Part shown: piece by piece, positions 7,128-14,509 of the stretch | Position numbering within the stretch: position 1 is the first letter of the stretch | How the letters are laid out: each line of letters begins with the position of its first letter | NCBI GenBank assembly: GCA_937997345.1 | Contig: CALKTD010000026.1 | Location: 1 to 16,123, forward strand | From: an uncultured Atopobium sp. | GTDB taxonomy: Bacteria > Actinomycetota > Coriobacteriia > Coriobacteriales > Atopobiaceae | Reading direction: 5' to 3' | Length of the DNA: 16,123 bases | Translations under genes and position numbers: made by a program | The notes under the pieces: model-generated | The model's database searches: none | Told to the model about the DNA's origin: nothing | Seen by the model: the letters and a program-made list of their open reading frames with translations, nothing else

Positions 7128-7161
7128 AAAATCCCAGCACCTAGCGGTGCTGGGATTTTTT
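7128..7161 (+). terminator. Rho-independent terminator after kdgT
   Basis: A 14-bp perfect stem (7128-7141 and 7146-7159) with a TAGC loop ends in a run of six T (7156-7161), 22 bases after the kdgT stop. The stem core is TCCCAGCACC/GGTGCTGGGA. Confidence 0.92.
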
Positions 7162-7280
7162 GTGCCGCAAAGCAGTACTGGCTCCGTGCAAGAGTTGCTC
7201 GAACAATGGCAATAGACGGCTGATAAAGAGGCAGTGGATGCAGCAGATTCTTCGGAAACTACTCAAATAAGTCTCCAAGT

Positions 7281-7428
7281 GGTAAAAAATCCGTTTAGTT
7301 GGAGATTTCATTTTTCTGCATACAACGTTTGCCCAGATAAAAGTTTTTGAGGCGGTAAAAAATCGTCTTAGTTGGAGATAAAACAGCTAATTTTCAATTT
7401 TCATTTCCAACTAAACGCGTTTTTTACC
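7281..7428. repeat. Three copies of a 26-bp repeat, two direct and one inverted
   Basis: Copies lie at 7281-7306 (+), 7354-7379 (+) and 7403-7428 (-). All share GGTAAAAAA at one end and TTAGTTGGA plus RAT at the other, with a variable middle; copy 1 matches each of the others at 23 of 26 positions. Copies 2 and 3 face each other across 23 bases and could form a long stem, giving a 75-bp unit with 26-bp ends. Copy 1 is preceded by TCTCCAA (7272-7278), complementary to its own TTGGAGA. Unequal spacing and opposite orientation argue against CRISPR. It may be a MITE-like element or a set of operators. Confidence 0.8.
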
Positions 7429-7500
7429 TTTTTCGGCACATAATTTTTAAGCCAAAAATTACGTATTCATGGAAATGAATATAACAACCTGATTATGCAG

Positions 7501-7531
7501 AAAGGGTCAGAACGAAACGTTCTGACCCTTT
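7501..7531. terminator. Perfect 14-bp hairpin downstream of the AraC gene
   Basis: AAAGGGTCAGAACG (7501-7514) and its exact complement (7518-7531) enclose a 3-base AAA loop. It lies 88 bases beyond the AraC stop on the minus strand. The A/T ends of the stem supply short T runs in either direction, so it can act as a bidirectional terminator. No long T-tract follows, so a regulatory palindrome is also possible. Confidence 0.6.
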
Positions 7532-7618
7532 GATTTGCAATAAAACCTGCGACCAGCTTTGCCAAAAGTAATTGGGCAGTAATTTCTGCAAGCAGTAACT
7601 GGCAATATAAAGCAGCAA

Positions 7619-8428
7619 CTACTTAATTAGGATGTTTCCCTCATAGCTGTCATGAACATCCTGAGGCGTAACGCCCATGTGCTTCTTGTATAGCCTGCTG
7701 AAATAGAAAGGATCGCTATAGCCAACTGCTTCGGAAGTCTCGCGCACAGAAAGGCCAGACTGAAGCAGCTGTTGAGCATGATCAAGACGCTTTGCAATGA
7801 TGAACGTCATTGGGCGAACGCCAAATGTTTGGACAAAATTGTTGGAGAAGCGTTGAGTGCTCATTCCACAACGTTTAGCCAGTCCAGGAATGGTAATCGG
7901 ATCTGCAAAGTGGAGCTCAATGTACGTGCGAGCCTCGGCCATGCTCTCCTGGACCTTTTGGCTGTTGGTGAGCAGGAACATAGACTTGATGAGCTCAGTG
8001 CCATTGACAATCTGAGCAACACGATTGTCCAGCAATGGGGTAGTGTTAAGTTTTTCCAGGTCAAGTACTTTATCAAGGATACGGTCGAATCCTTGAGGAT
8101 CAAATGCATAGGCATTGAAAATTGGACTTGTGACATCGCCTTGAACGCCATCATAGTAGATGTTTACATGGTCAAACGAGCGTCCGTAAAGGGTTCGATA
8201 TGTTACGGTCTGACCTGCAGGAACATGTACAACCGTGGTTCCTTCGCAGACAAATTCATTTCCACCAATAGTAATCTCGGCAGCTCCAAAGACAGGAATG
8301 ATGAAAATAGAATGTGCAAGCGAAAAAGTAACTTGAGAATCAGCAATCTTCTGCTGACGGTTGATTGAAAACACACTATACGTCTGCCGCGAATAGGTCT
8401 CTTTTAGCTCCTGCAGATTAGCCTGCAT
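7619..8428 (-). CDS. AraC-family transcriptional regulator
   Basis: This 269-aa protein has the AraC layout. An N-terminal cupin-like sensor domain (about 20-120, including VHVPAGQTVTYRTLYG) is followed by a linker. The C-terminal double helix-turn-helix (about 165-262) has ITIPGLAKRCGMSTQRFSNNF and the second-helix signature AVGYSDPFYFSRLYKKHMGVTP. ATG 8428 follows GAGGAG. It converges with the dehydrogenase-kdgT operon and is the only regulator nearby, so control of sugar-acid uptake is a reasonable inference. The ligand is unknown. Sensor-type AraC proteins of this size usually activate in response to a sugar. Confidence 0.9.
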   Translation of the reverse strand: MQANLQELKETYSRQTYSVFSINRQQKIADSQVTFSLAHSIFIIPVFGAAEITIGGNEFVCEGTTVVHVPAGQTVTYRTLYGRSFDHVNIYYDGVQGDVTSPIFNAYAFDPQGFDRILDKVLDLEKLNTTPLLDNRVAQIVNGTELIKSMFLLTNSQKVQESMAEARTYIELHFADPITIPGLAKRCGMSTQRFSNNFVQTFGVRPMTFIIAKRLDHAQQLLQSGLSVRETSEAVGYSDPFYFSRLYKKHMGVTPQDVHDSYEGNILIK

Positions 8429-8873
8429 AGAATCTCCTCATTTCACAAGCACTCAATTGCGCCGAATATTAAAAATAACATGGAGAGTATTTTAGCCAGC
8501 AGAACCGCGATTGCAACCCAAAAGTTAAATAAAATGCCATTTCAGAGGTTAATTTTTGATTAACGAGAGAGACAATTGCCTACGTAACTTTTATAGAATG
8601 ATTTTAAAAAGAACAATTTATGTATAAATTTTGTCCATTCAAATTAAAGATTTTACATTTTGATTGTTCGCTTTAAACTGCCGATAAATAGCGTTTTTTG
8701 ATACCATAAATTAGTTATGCACAAATGGTTTCTTCAGGTTAACTTTAGATACTGCAAACTTCATTTAGATGTCGTAGCTTTCTTTTAGTTTGCCATGAAT
8801 TCCATTGGTTTTTGCAGGTTTTAGGTTTAGGTTTTATTGGCTTCTGTAGAGGTTTCTCGTAGAAGGTTTGTAT
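8429..8873. other. AT-rich divergent intergenic region between araC-type gene and envelope genes
   Basis: No supported gene was found. Visible items are the candidate AraC-gene promoter (8489-8516), an inverted repeat GTTAAT/ATTAAC (8549-8554, 8560-8565) that could be an operator, and five AGGTTT hexamers between 8816 and 8869 just ahead of the envelope gene. A partial copy of the dispersed motif lies at 8851-8859 (CGAGAAACC on the minus strand). No convincing plus-strand promoter could be fixed. Confidence 0.6.
8489..8516 (-). promoter_or_regulatory. Candidate promoter of the AraC-family gene
   Basis: On the minus strand TTGCAA (8516-8511) and TAAAAT (8494-8489) are 16 bases apart. Initiation near 8482 would give a leader of about 54 bases with GAGGAG before the ATG. 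Confidence 0.35.
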
Positions 8874-10910
8874 ATGGAGCAGCTTGCACACGTTTTTTCA
8901 CTTATCGTTCAGCCCGCATACGACTTGACCGGCAGTTGGTGGGCGGCAATCTTCCTTTTTACTCTTGCAACTAAAATCATCCTGATGCCTCTGGCTCTCT
9001 GGACGCAGCAAAACTCTATTGTTATGGTACGCCTTATGCCTGAGACCTTCCGCCTGAAGACGCGCTACTTCGGCGATAGAGAGACCATCGAGGAGCGCTC
9101 CAATGAGCTGAACAAAAAGGCAGGTTATCACCCGCTGCTGAGCCTTATTCCTTTGGCAATCCAGGTAGTCATCTTATTTGGCTTGGTTGACGTCATCCAT
9201 GGCATCACCGATTCTGGCGCACCTGGTACAGAGTTTTTGGGCATGATCCCAATCATCGACGGCGGTATCACCTGGATTATGCCACTTGCAGCAGCTTTGT
9301 CCTCGGTGGCTCTTGGCCTTGCTTCCAACAAGTTGAACCCACTTCAGCGCGAGCAGTCTCGTGCCGAGAAGAACACTACAAACGGTCTCTCTATTGCAAT
9401 GTCGCTGGTTCTTGCAGTCTACGTTGTCTGTGGCATGGCGTTTTACTGGGTTTGCTCAAACCTTCTCTCAATCCTGGTCCAAATTGTCTGCAATATTATC
9501 ATCGACCCTCGTAGGCAGGTTGATTACGACGATCTTAACGCTGCTCGCGACGAGTTTGAGGCAATGGACGTGGCAACCAAGTCCACTCACAAGTGGTTCC
9601 AGCGCGATCCTCATGCCGCTCGAGAAAAAGAAGACTACAAACGCTTCTTTGACACCATTGGTAAGCACCTGGTTTTTTATTCCGAGGCAAGCGGCTTCTA
9701 CAAGTACTTCCAAGGCGCCATCGAGTGGCTGCTGGCAAATTCTGACATTCGTATCCACTACGTTACCTCTGACCCTAATGACCAGGTCTTTGAGCTGGCA
9801 AAACAGCAGCCTCGCTTGATTCCGTACTACTTAGGTCAGCGCCGCCTCATCACGCTTTTCATGAAGCTCGACGCTGATGTTGTGGTAACTTCCCTCGGTG
9901 ACCTGGAGAGCTCCTACATGAAGCGCTCTTACGTGCGCAAAGATGCTGAGTACATGTACATGTGCCACCACATGACTTCCATGACGGTCACCTCGACGCG
10001 CAACGAGTACACCTACTACGATGACGTTCTCTGCGTTGGCCCTCATCAGCAGCATGATCTTGAGCTGGTCGAGAAGTACTACGACACGCCATCCAAGAGA
10101 AAGCCTGCTATTGGCTACGATCTTCTCGACAGGTCAATCAAGAACTACCAGAAGCAGAATCTGGGTCAGCGCAAACCTGGCGAGAAACCCCTGTTGCTGA
10201 TTGGTCCTTCGTGGCAGTACGACAACTTGATGGACAGCTGCCTTGACGGCCTGCTTGAGCAGCTCATGGGCCGCGGCTGGCGAATTGTGGTCCGCCCACA
10301 CCCAGAGTATTTGAAGCGCTATCCTGCCCGTATGGAGGAGATTCTTGCTCGCTACGCTGACGCGGACCCAGAGGAGCTCTCCTTTGAGACCGACTTCAGC
10401 TCCAATACTTCGGTTCTCTCGGCTGACCTGCTGTTTACTGACTGGTCGAGTGTTGCTGAGGAGTTCTCGTTTACCACGCTCAAGCCGTCGGTCTTCATTG
10501 ACACCGCAATGAAGGAGAACAACCCTGACTGGAGCAAGATTCATTCGGATCCATGTGACATTACGCTCAGAAACGAGATTGGCCGCAGCTTTGATCCTAA
10601 GGACCTCTCGGGCCTTGGCGACGTGGTTGCGCAGATGCTGGAGGAGGCCGATAGCTGGTCGCATAAGATTGAAGAAATTCGCAACAACATGATCTTCAAC
10701 CTCGGCCACGGCGGAGAAGCCGCAGGTAAGTTCATCCTCGAGCGCGTTTTGGCGCACCAGGAGGAGGACGCTGCTGAGGTTGCAGACGACGCTACTACCA
10801 AGAAGAACGCTGCTGCGGACGCTGCAGACGACGCCGAGAAAAGCGACGCCGTCAGCTCCACTAAAGACGCCACAAAGACAACTGATGAGGACGGTGTTTC
10901 TCGTGACTAA
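8874..10910 (+). CDS. YidC/Oxa1-like domain fused to a TagB/TagF-type glycerophosphotransferase
   Basis: This 678-aa protein has three parts. Residues about 10-210 look like a YidC/Oxa1 insertase core: a TM with LFTLATKIILMPL, a charged cytoplasmic loop (about 50-88), then further TMs including PLLSLIPLAIQVVILFGL and IAMSLVLAVYVVCGMAFYW. Residues about 250-628 look like a CDP-glycerol glycerophosphotransferase: HHM at 365-367, VVRPHPEYLKRYP at 472-484, and FTDWSSVAEEFSF at 521-533, equivalent to the DYSS motif. The tail (629-678) is Ala/Asp/Lys-rich and low-complexity. It probably links a polyol-phosphate envelope polymer to its membrane site. The start is ATG 8874, with AGAAGG 7 bases ahead; the TTG at 8868 abuts that SD. 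The next gene overlaps its end. Bona fide insertase activity is unproven. Confidence 0.82.
   Translation: MEQLAHVFSLIVQPAYDLTGSWWAAIFLFTLATKIILMPLALWTQQNSIVMVRLMPETFRLKTRYFGDRETIEERSNELNKKAGYHPLLSLIPLAIQVVILFGLVDVIHGITDSGAPGTEFLGMIPIIDGGITWIMPLAAALSSVALGLASNKLNPLQREQSRAEKNTTNGLSIAMSLVLAVYVVCGMAFYWVCSNLLSILVQIVCNIIIDPRRQVDYDDLNAARDEFEAMDVATKSTHKWFQRDPHAAREKEDYKRFFDTIGKHLVFYSEASGFYKYFQGAIEWLLANSDIRIHYVTSDPNDQVFELAKQQPRLIPYYLGQRRLITLFMKLDADVVVTSLGDLESSYMKRSYVRKDAEYMYMCHHMTSMTVTSTRNEYTYYDDVLCVGPHQQHDLELVEKYYDTPSKRKPAIGYDLLDRSIKNYQKQNLGQRKPGEKPLLLIGPSWQYDNLMDSCLDGLLEQLMGRGWRIVVRPHPEYLKRYPARMEEILARYADADPEELSFETDFSSNTSVLSADLLFTDWSSVAEEFSFTTLKPSVFIDTAMKENNPDWSKIHSDPCDITLRNEIGRSFDPKDLSGLGDVVAQMLEEADSWSHKIEEIRNNMIFNLGHGGEAAGKFILERVLAHQEEDAAEVADDATTKKNAAADAADDAEKSDAVSSTKDATKTTDEDGVSRD
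10180..10190 (+). repeat. GCGAGAAACCC motif copy inside the envelope gene
   Basis: The 13-mer TGGCGAGAAACCC (10178-10190) is identical to the copies at 13078-13090 and, on the minus strand, 2159-2171. It encodes part of PGEKPL in the glycerophosphotransferase domain. Confidence 0.55.
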
Positions 10911-13053
10911 AACCATAACCTCTACCATGAGAAGCTCCCACAGCTCAGCTGCTCAAAGGCTCGCAATATTCCTCCATGCCGCACTCTACGTTACAGTACT
11001 GACGTTTGCGTGGTGGGCGCTTCTGCCTGCAACAGCGCAGGCTTACGTTGACCCATCTGTCATGACCTACACCATCCAGGCTCTGGCAGCGGTCGTAGTT
11101 GCGCTCTCTGCGGTCCTTGGCGTTGCGTTTAGGCGTTCTCGTAAGGTGCTCTTCCGTCTGCTTAAGATTGATGAGAACGCCAATAAGATTGTCGAAGGCA
11201 AAGTTCATAAGGTTGACGCCAAAGGTGCAGAAGCTGCAGATACTCAGATGAAAGAAATCCTTGCAGCAGAGGCTGTTCGTCTCAAAGAACAAAAAGAGGG
11301 AACCCTCAAACCTAAGGGTCGCATTGGTGTCGCATTTCTTGTCTCTTTCTTTACTGTCTTTACTATCTTGGTCGTAGCCCCACTTGAGCTGGTGGCAAGT
11401 AATGCGCGAGACCTTTCTTTCAACCTCAACGATGTTGCAGGTCCCGTTATTATTGCAGGTCTTATCCTTACGATCATTCTTACAGTGCTTCTATCACTCC
11501 TGCGTAAGCGTGTGTTTAACGTTGCCGTTGCATTTGTAGGTGCCGTCGGTGTGGCATCATACGTTCAGGCAGTATTCTTGAACGGTGGTATGCCACTTGC
11601 AGATGGTCATGAGGTTATTTGGTCCAACTTCACAACCCAAATGATTGTCTCTGGCCTCATCTGGCTGGCAATCATTGCAGCTGCAGTGGCCTTCTCGCTC
11701 CTAAAAGCAAGGCAGCTTAGAACAGGTCTTCTGGTAACCGCAACCGCTCTTGTCGTTGTCCAGACAGTGGGCGTTGCAAGTCTCTGGGGTCCTGCAATCG
11801 CAGCGTCGATAGATGCTCATGCCGAAAACCAGCAGGTTATCGCAACGCGCGAGGGCCTCTACAGCGTTTCTTCCAAGAAGAACGTCGTGGTGTTTGTCCT
11901 TGATACTACCGACACCGCCTTTGTTCAGAGACTCTACGATGAACGTCCAGAGACATTTGCCGGTTTAACAGGATTTACGTGGTATAGAAACTCTGTAGGT
12001 TCTATGATTCCTACTCGATATGGTGTGCCATCGCTGCTTTTTGGAACACGTCCTCAGCCTGGCGAGAATTTCAACGATTTTGTTTATAACTGGGCACAGA
12101 GTGATCAGTATCTCAGGGATATCCAGAATGCTGGATTTGAGGCTGGTCTGTACACCGACCAGCTCAATTACAACCGTTATAGAGGAACAGCTCAGAAATA
12201 TTCTGTTAACTACCATCCACCTGTTGGTAGGGGACTTGATAATCAGCTGGATGTTTTTGGTGCACTGCGCATTCTCTATAAGACGGCGTTCTGCAGGGAC
12301 ATGCCTTGGGTGTTTAAGCCTCGATTCTGGTATTATACCGAGGATCTTAATATGCGCATGCGCAAGTCAGTCAACATGGACGAAGTTGATCTCTCTTCAC
12401 AGCCATACACAGAGGATGACCTCAAGTATTACCAGGAGCTTCAACACTACGGACTCTCGATTGACAATACTGGTCAGAACGGTTCATTCCGTTTCATTCA
12501 TCTGTTTGGCTCGCATCCACCTTACACGCTTGATCGCAACGTTGAGCGCACTGAAGATCCAAGCAAGCAAAACGTTGACGAGCAAACCATCGCGGCTTAC
12601 AGAATTGTTGAAGCCTACATCGCTGAGCTCAAGCGTTTGGGAGTGTATGAGAATACGTCTTTCATCATTACCGCTGACCATGGTGATTGGTACTTGACGG
12701 GCGGCGATATTCAGACACCTTCTGCTCCAGTCATTATGTACAAACCAGCTGGTCAGACCGCTGAAGAAGCGGCTCAGCCTATGCAGATTTCTGACGCGCC
12801 TGTCTGGCACTACGACATCTTGGCGCAGACGCTTAAGGATATGGGTGTTGACCAGCAGACGCTTTCCAATTACACTACACCGCTTGATGAGGTCCACGAG
12901 GGAGACGTTCGTCCTCGTTACTACATCGAGACCATTTCAAATGGCAAGCGAGACATCTTTGTTAGGGAGTTTGTCATTAACGGCAATGCTAATGACATGA
13001 AAGACTGGAGTCTTACGGGCAACGAATGGCCTGTTGAACCATGGCACGACTAA
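10903..13053 (+). CDS. LTA-synthase-like sulfatase-fold membrane phosphotransferase
   Basis: This protein of about 716 aa has a leader/TM (20-47, ending TAQAYVDPSV), a second TM (52-76), a charged Lys/Glu-rich segment (90-140), further TMs (about 142-300), then an extracellular alkaline-phosphatase/sulfatase domain. Visible active-site candidates are LDTTD (Asp334, Asp337), nucleophile Thr371 in MIPTRYG, His538 in FGSHPPY and Asp592-His593 in TADHGD. LTA synthases use this arrangement to add glycerol phosphate, so a role in making or modifying a polyol-phosphate envelope polymer together with the upstream gene is likely. GTG 10903 overlaps the upstream stop by 8 bases and has GAGG 12 bases ahead. 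ATG 10885 or ATG 10927 are alternatives. A frame continuing upstream to 10780 overlaps the fusion gene and is not needed. Confidence 0.82.
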   Translation: MTKTITSTMRSSHSSAAQRLAIFLHAALYVTVLTFAWWALLPATAQAYVDPSVMTYTIQALAAVVVALSAVLGVAFRRSRKVLFRLLKIDENANKIVEGKVHKVDAKGAEAADTQMKEILAAEAVRLKEQKEGTLKPKGRIGVAFLVSFFTVFTILVVAPLELVASNARDLSFNLNDVAGPVIIAGLILTIILTVLLSLLRKRVFNVAVAFVGAVGVASYVQAVFLNGGMPLADGHEVIWSNFTTQMIVSGLIWLAIIAAAVAFSLLKARQLRTGLLVTATALVVVQTVGVASLWGPAIAASIDAHAENQQVIATREGLYSVSSKKNVVVFVLDTTDTAFVQRLYDERPETFAGLTGFTWYRNSVGSMIPTRYGVPSLLFGTRPQPGENFNDFVYNWAQSDQYLRDIQNAGFEAGLYTDQLNYNRYRGTAQKYSVNYHPPVGRGLDNQLDVFGALRILYKTAFCRDMPWVFKPRFWYYTEDLNMRMRKSVNMDEVDLSSQPYTEDDLKYYQELQHYGLSIDNTGQNGSFRFIHLFGSHPPYTLDRNVERTEDPSKQNVDEQTIAAYRIVEAYIAELKRLGVYENTSFIITADHGDWYLTGGDIQTPSAPVIMYKPAGQTAEEAAQPMQISDAPVWHYDILAQTLKDMGVDQQTLSNYTTPLDEVHEGDVRPRYYIETISNGKRDIFVREFVINGNANDMKDWSLTGNEWPVEPWHD

Positions 13054-13078
13054 GTTAGGTGTCCGGCAACAGCCCACT

Positions 13079-13118
13079 GGCGAGAAACCCGGTGTGCTTG
13101 ACGAGAAACCCGGTGTGC
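13079..13118 (+). repeat. Tandem 19-bp repeat containing CGAGAAACCC
   Basis: Two copies, GGCGAGAAACCCGGTGTGC (13079-13097) and GACGAGAAACCCGGTGTGC (13100-13118), differ at one base and have a 21-base period. They lie just after the sulfatase-like gene and directly in front of the orphan repeat-tail fragment, a likely rearrangement junction. Confidence 0.85.
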
Positions 13119-13122
13119 GAAA

Positions 13123-13581
13123 ATGAGAACGGGATGGCTTGTAAAAGACGGCAGTTATTATTACCTTGACAGTAACGGAAGAATGATAACAGGATGGTAT
13201 CGCATTTCAGGAGACTGGTATTTCTTTAACTCCGATGGATCAATGGCTACCGGTTGGCTGGAGCGGGGAGGCTCTTGGTATTACTTAAGCTCAAGCGGAA
13301 TAATGCAAACAGGATGGCTCAATAGTTCCGGTCATACCTTCTACCTTAACCAAGATGGTTCAATGTGTACTGGCTGGCTCTCTTACGGAGGCAGCAGCTA
13401 CTATCTACGCTATGACAATAATCAGCCTGTTTCAGGAGGTCCTACGGGCTCTATGATCTACTCACGAAAGGCTCGGATTGGAGGGGTCACCTACGAGTTT
13501 AATGCAAGAGGTGAGGCGTATAAGACACTTCCGGGAAACATTGTTCCTAAAGCATATAAGCCAATAGTTGAGGCTGCGTGA
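13123..13581 (+). pseudogene. Detached C-terminal cell-wall-binding repeat fragment
   Basis: The 152-codon frame starts inside a repeat (MRTGWLVKDGSYYYLDS...) and contains five ~20-aa choline/glucan-binding-type repeats with TGW and YY(Y/F)L landmarks. A closing segment follows with IGGVTYEFNARGEAYK and an ordinary C-terminus. It has no signal peptide, no domain in front and no ribosome binding site (GTGTGCGAAA precedes the ATG), so it is probably not made as a separate exported protein. Bases 13132-13173 are identical to 16082-16123 in the protease gene, so it is best read as the 3' end of a paralogue or an earlier version of that gene. A silent cassette for recombination is possible. No terminator was found upstream, so read-through transcription is possible. 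Confidence 0.7.
13132..13173 (+). repeat. 42-bp exact direct repeat, copy 1
   Basis: This copy is identical to 16082-16123 at the window's right edge, so the true repeat may be longer. The two copies are 2,950 bases apart and both encode GWLVKDGSYYYLDS of a cell-wall-binding repeat. Confidence 0.95.
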
Positions 13582-13780
13582 TGATTATGAACAAGAAATG
13601 TAAATGGCTACCTCTAAAGATTATGATGGGTATTCAATACAGTGCAAACTTCTTAAAGAATTTAATGACCACTAGCCGATATTTTTAATCCATTGGCAGA
13701 ATTGTCTGATAATTGAAAATCAAATCGTGAAATAATCTGAATAGCTATCCTTTTGTAATTTTGGGTTATGGGAGGTTAGT

Positions 13781-14461
13781 ATGGGAAAGCGAGTCCGCAG
13801 GCTGTCCGTCTTCCTTTTGGTGGCGGTGGCCGCCCTGTCCGTCCAAGTGGGCCTCCTCTGCCGCGTCTGCAAGGCCTCCGAGCCGAGCGAGGAGGTGGTC
13901 GCACGTATAAAGAAATTCTTTTCGATAATAGATGACGACGGGAAGGAGTTCCTGTTCCCTGAGGACGCTGCAAACCTCGACCTCAGCGACATCACTGTCG
14001 GCAATGGGTACAAGAGGTACCGACTTGAGGGCGAGAGACTTGAGGACTCCAACCTTGTCGACTACCCTATCTTCTCCGGAGGAAGGCCCTTTGCCATCTG
14101 TATCACCAAGTACAACGATAGCGGGGTGGAGGAGGTCGTCCAGGCAGGCTCGATCAGAAGCGAGCCCTACTACGGCGAGGACATCGACTACTCGGACGTG
14201 ACCATCGTCGTCGAGATGCGCAAAAGGCGCAGCTTCTACCTCATCTCGGGCCCGTACATCTGGCACTACGAGGGTGGGATCCTCGTGTCAAAGGGGGAGA
14301 CGGGCAGGGTCGGGCACGAGGACAGCAGGGAGGAGGTGCTGGCCCTGCTGGCCTCGCAGGGGGCCGAGATACGCCCCGACACGCTCACCGAGCGCCTCCA
14401 CGAGTTTGCCAGAGCTTGTTACTTTGAGCTTACAGAGGAGGACTGCGGGTCTTGTATATGA
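13781..14461 (+). CDS. Secreted stand-alone homologue of the neighbouring protease's N-terminal domain
   Basis: The 226-aa product has a signal peptide (basic start, hydrophobic 9-26, probable cleavage after CKA near 32). Its domain aligns with residues about 38-190 of the cysteine protease encoded next: IDDDGKEFLF (50-59) with IDDDGMEFLF, YKRYRLEGERL with YRFLRLENDHL, YYGEDIDYSDVTIVVE with YYDDDLDYADIAVVAD, and IWHYEGGILVSK with VWHYENGTLVSK. It lacks a catalytic domain and cell-wall repeats and ends in a Cys-containing tail (DCGSCI). ATG 13781 follows GGGAGG. By analogy with Spi, the SpeB-propeptide-like inhibitor of Streptococcus pyogenes, it may inhibit or chaperone the protease; a truncated relative is the alternative. 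Its GC content is very high (45 of 60 bases in 14341-14400), unlike its neighbours, suggesting transfer. Confidence 0.72.
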   Translation: MGKRVRRLSVFLLVAVAALSVQVGLLCRVCKASEPSEEVVARIKKFFSIIDDDGKEFLFPEDAANLDLSDITVGNGYKRYRLEGERLEDSNLVDYPIFSGGRPFAICITKYNDSGVEEVVQAGSIRSEPYYGEDIDYSDVTIVVEMRKRRSFYLISGPYIWHYEGGILVSKGETGRVGHEDSREEVLALLASQGAEIRPDTLTERLHEFARACYFELTEEDCGSCI

Positions 14462-14509
14462 GATGACATCAAACCTTCTATCTTTGTCCAAGTCTTGGGA
14501 GGGGTTGTC

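Larger units (their letters stand above)
7162..7618. other. Gene-free region between kdgT and the AraC gene
   Basis: No reading frame with a ribosome binding site was found. The region holds three copies of a 26-bp repeat (7281-7428) and a perfect hairpin (7501-7531). It also has a short stretch of GCAGTAA-type repeats near 7575-7600. The start of the region (7162-7270) shows nothing identifiable. Confidence 0.7.

Noticed and set aside
7281..7428. Possible CRISPR array
   Set aside because: There are only three copies, one is inverted, spacing is unequal (73 bp then 23 bp gap), the copies differ internally, and no cas gene is present.
8816..8869. Telomere-like TTTAGG run and AGGTTT hexamers
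   Set aside because: It is a short, imperfect, low-complexity stretch in an AT-rich leader; nothing else suggests a special structure.
8868..8873. TTG start for the YidC-glycerophosphotransferase fusion
   Set aside because: The TTG sits directly on the AGAAGG ribosome binding site; ATG 8874 has the right spacing.
10780..10902. Longer N-terminus for the LTA-synthase-like protein (start at 10780 or 10885)
   Set aside because: The extension overlaps the 3' end of the fusion gene, lies in its low-complexity tail, has no ribosome binding site, and would put a polar Arg/Thr-rich stretch before the signal-like TM.
13581..13688. 35-codon ORF overlapping the stop of the repeat fragment (MIMNKKCKWLPLK...)
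   Set aside because: It has no ribosome binding site, is short, with no recognisable domain. It could be the remains of a signal peptide, but that cannot be supported.
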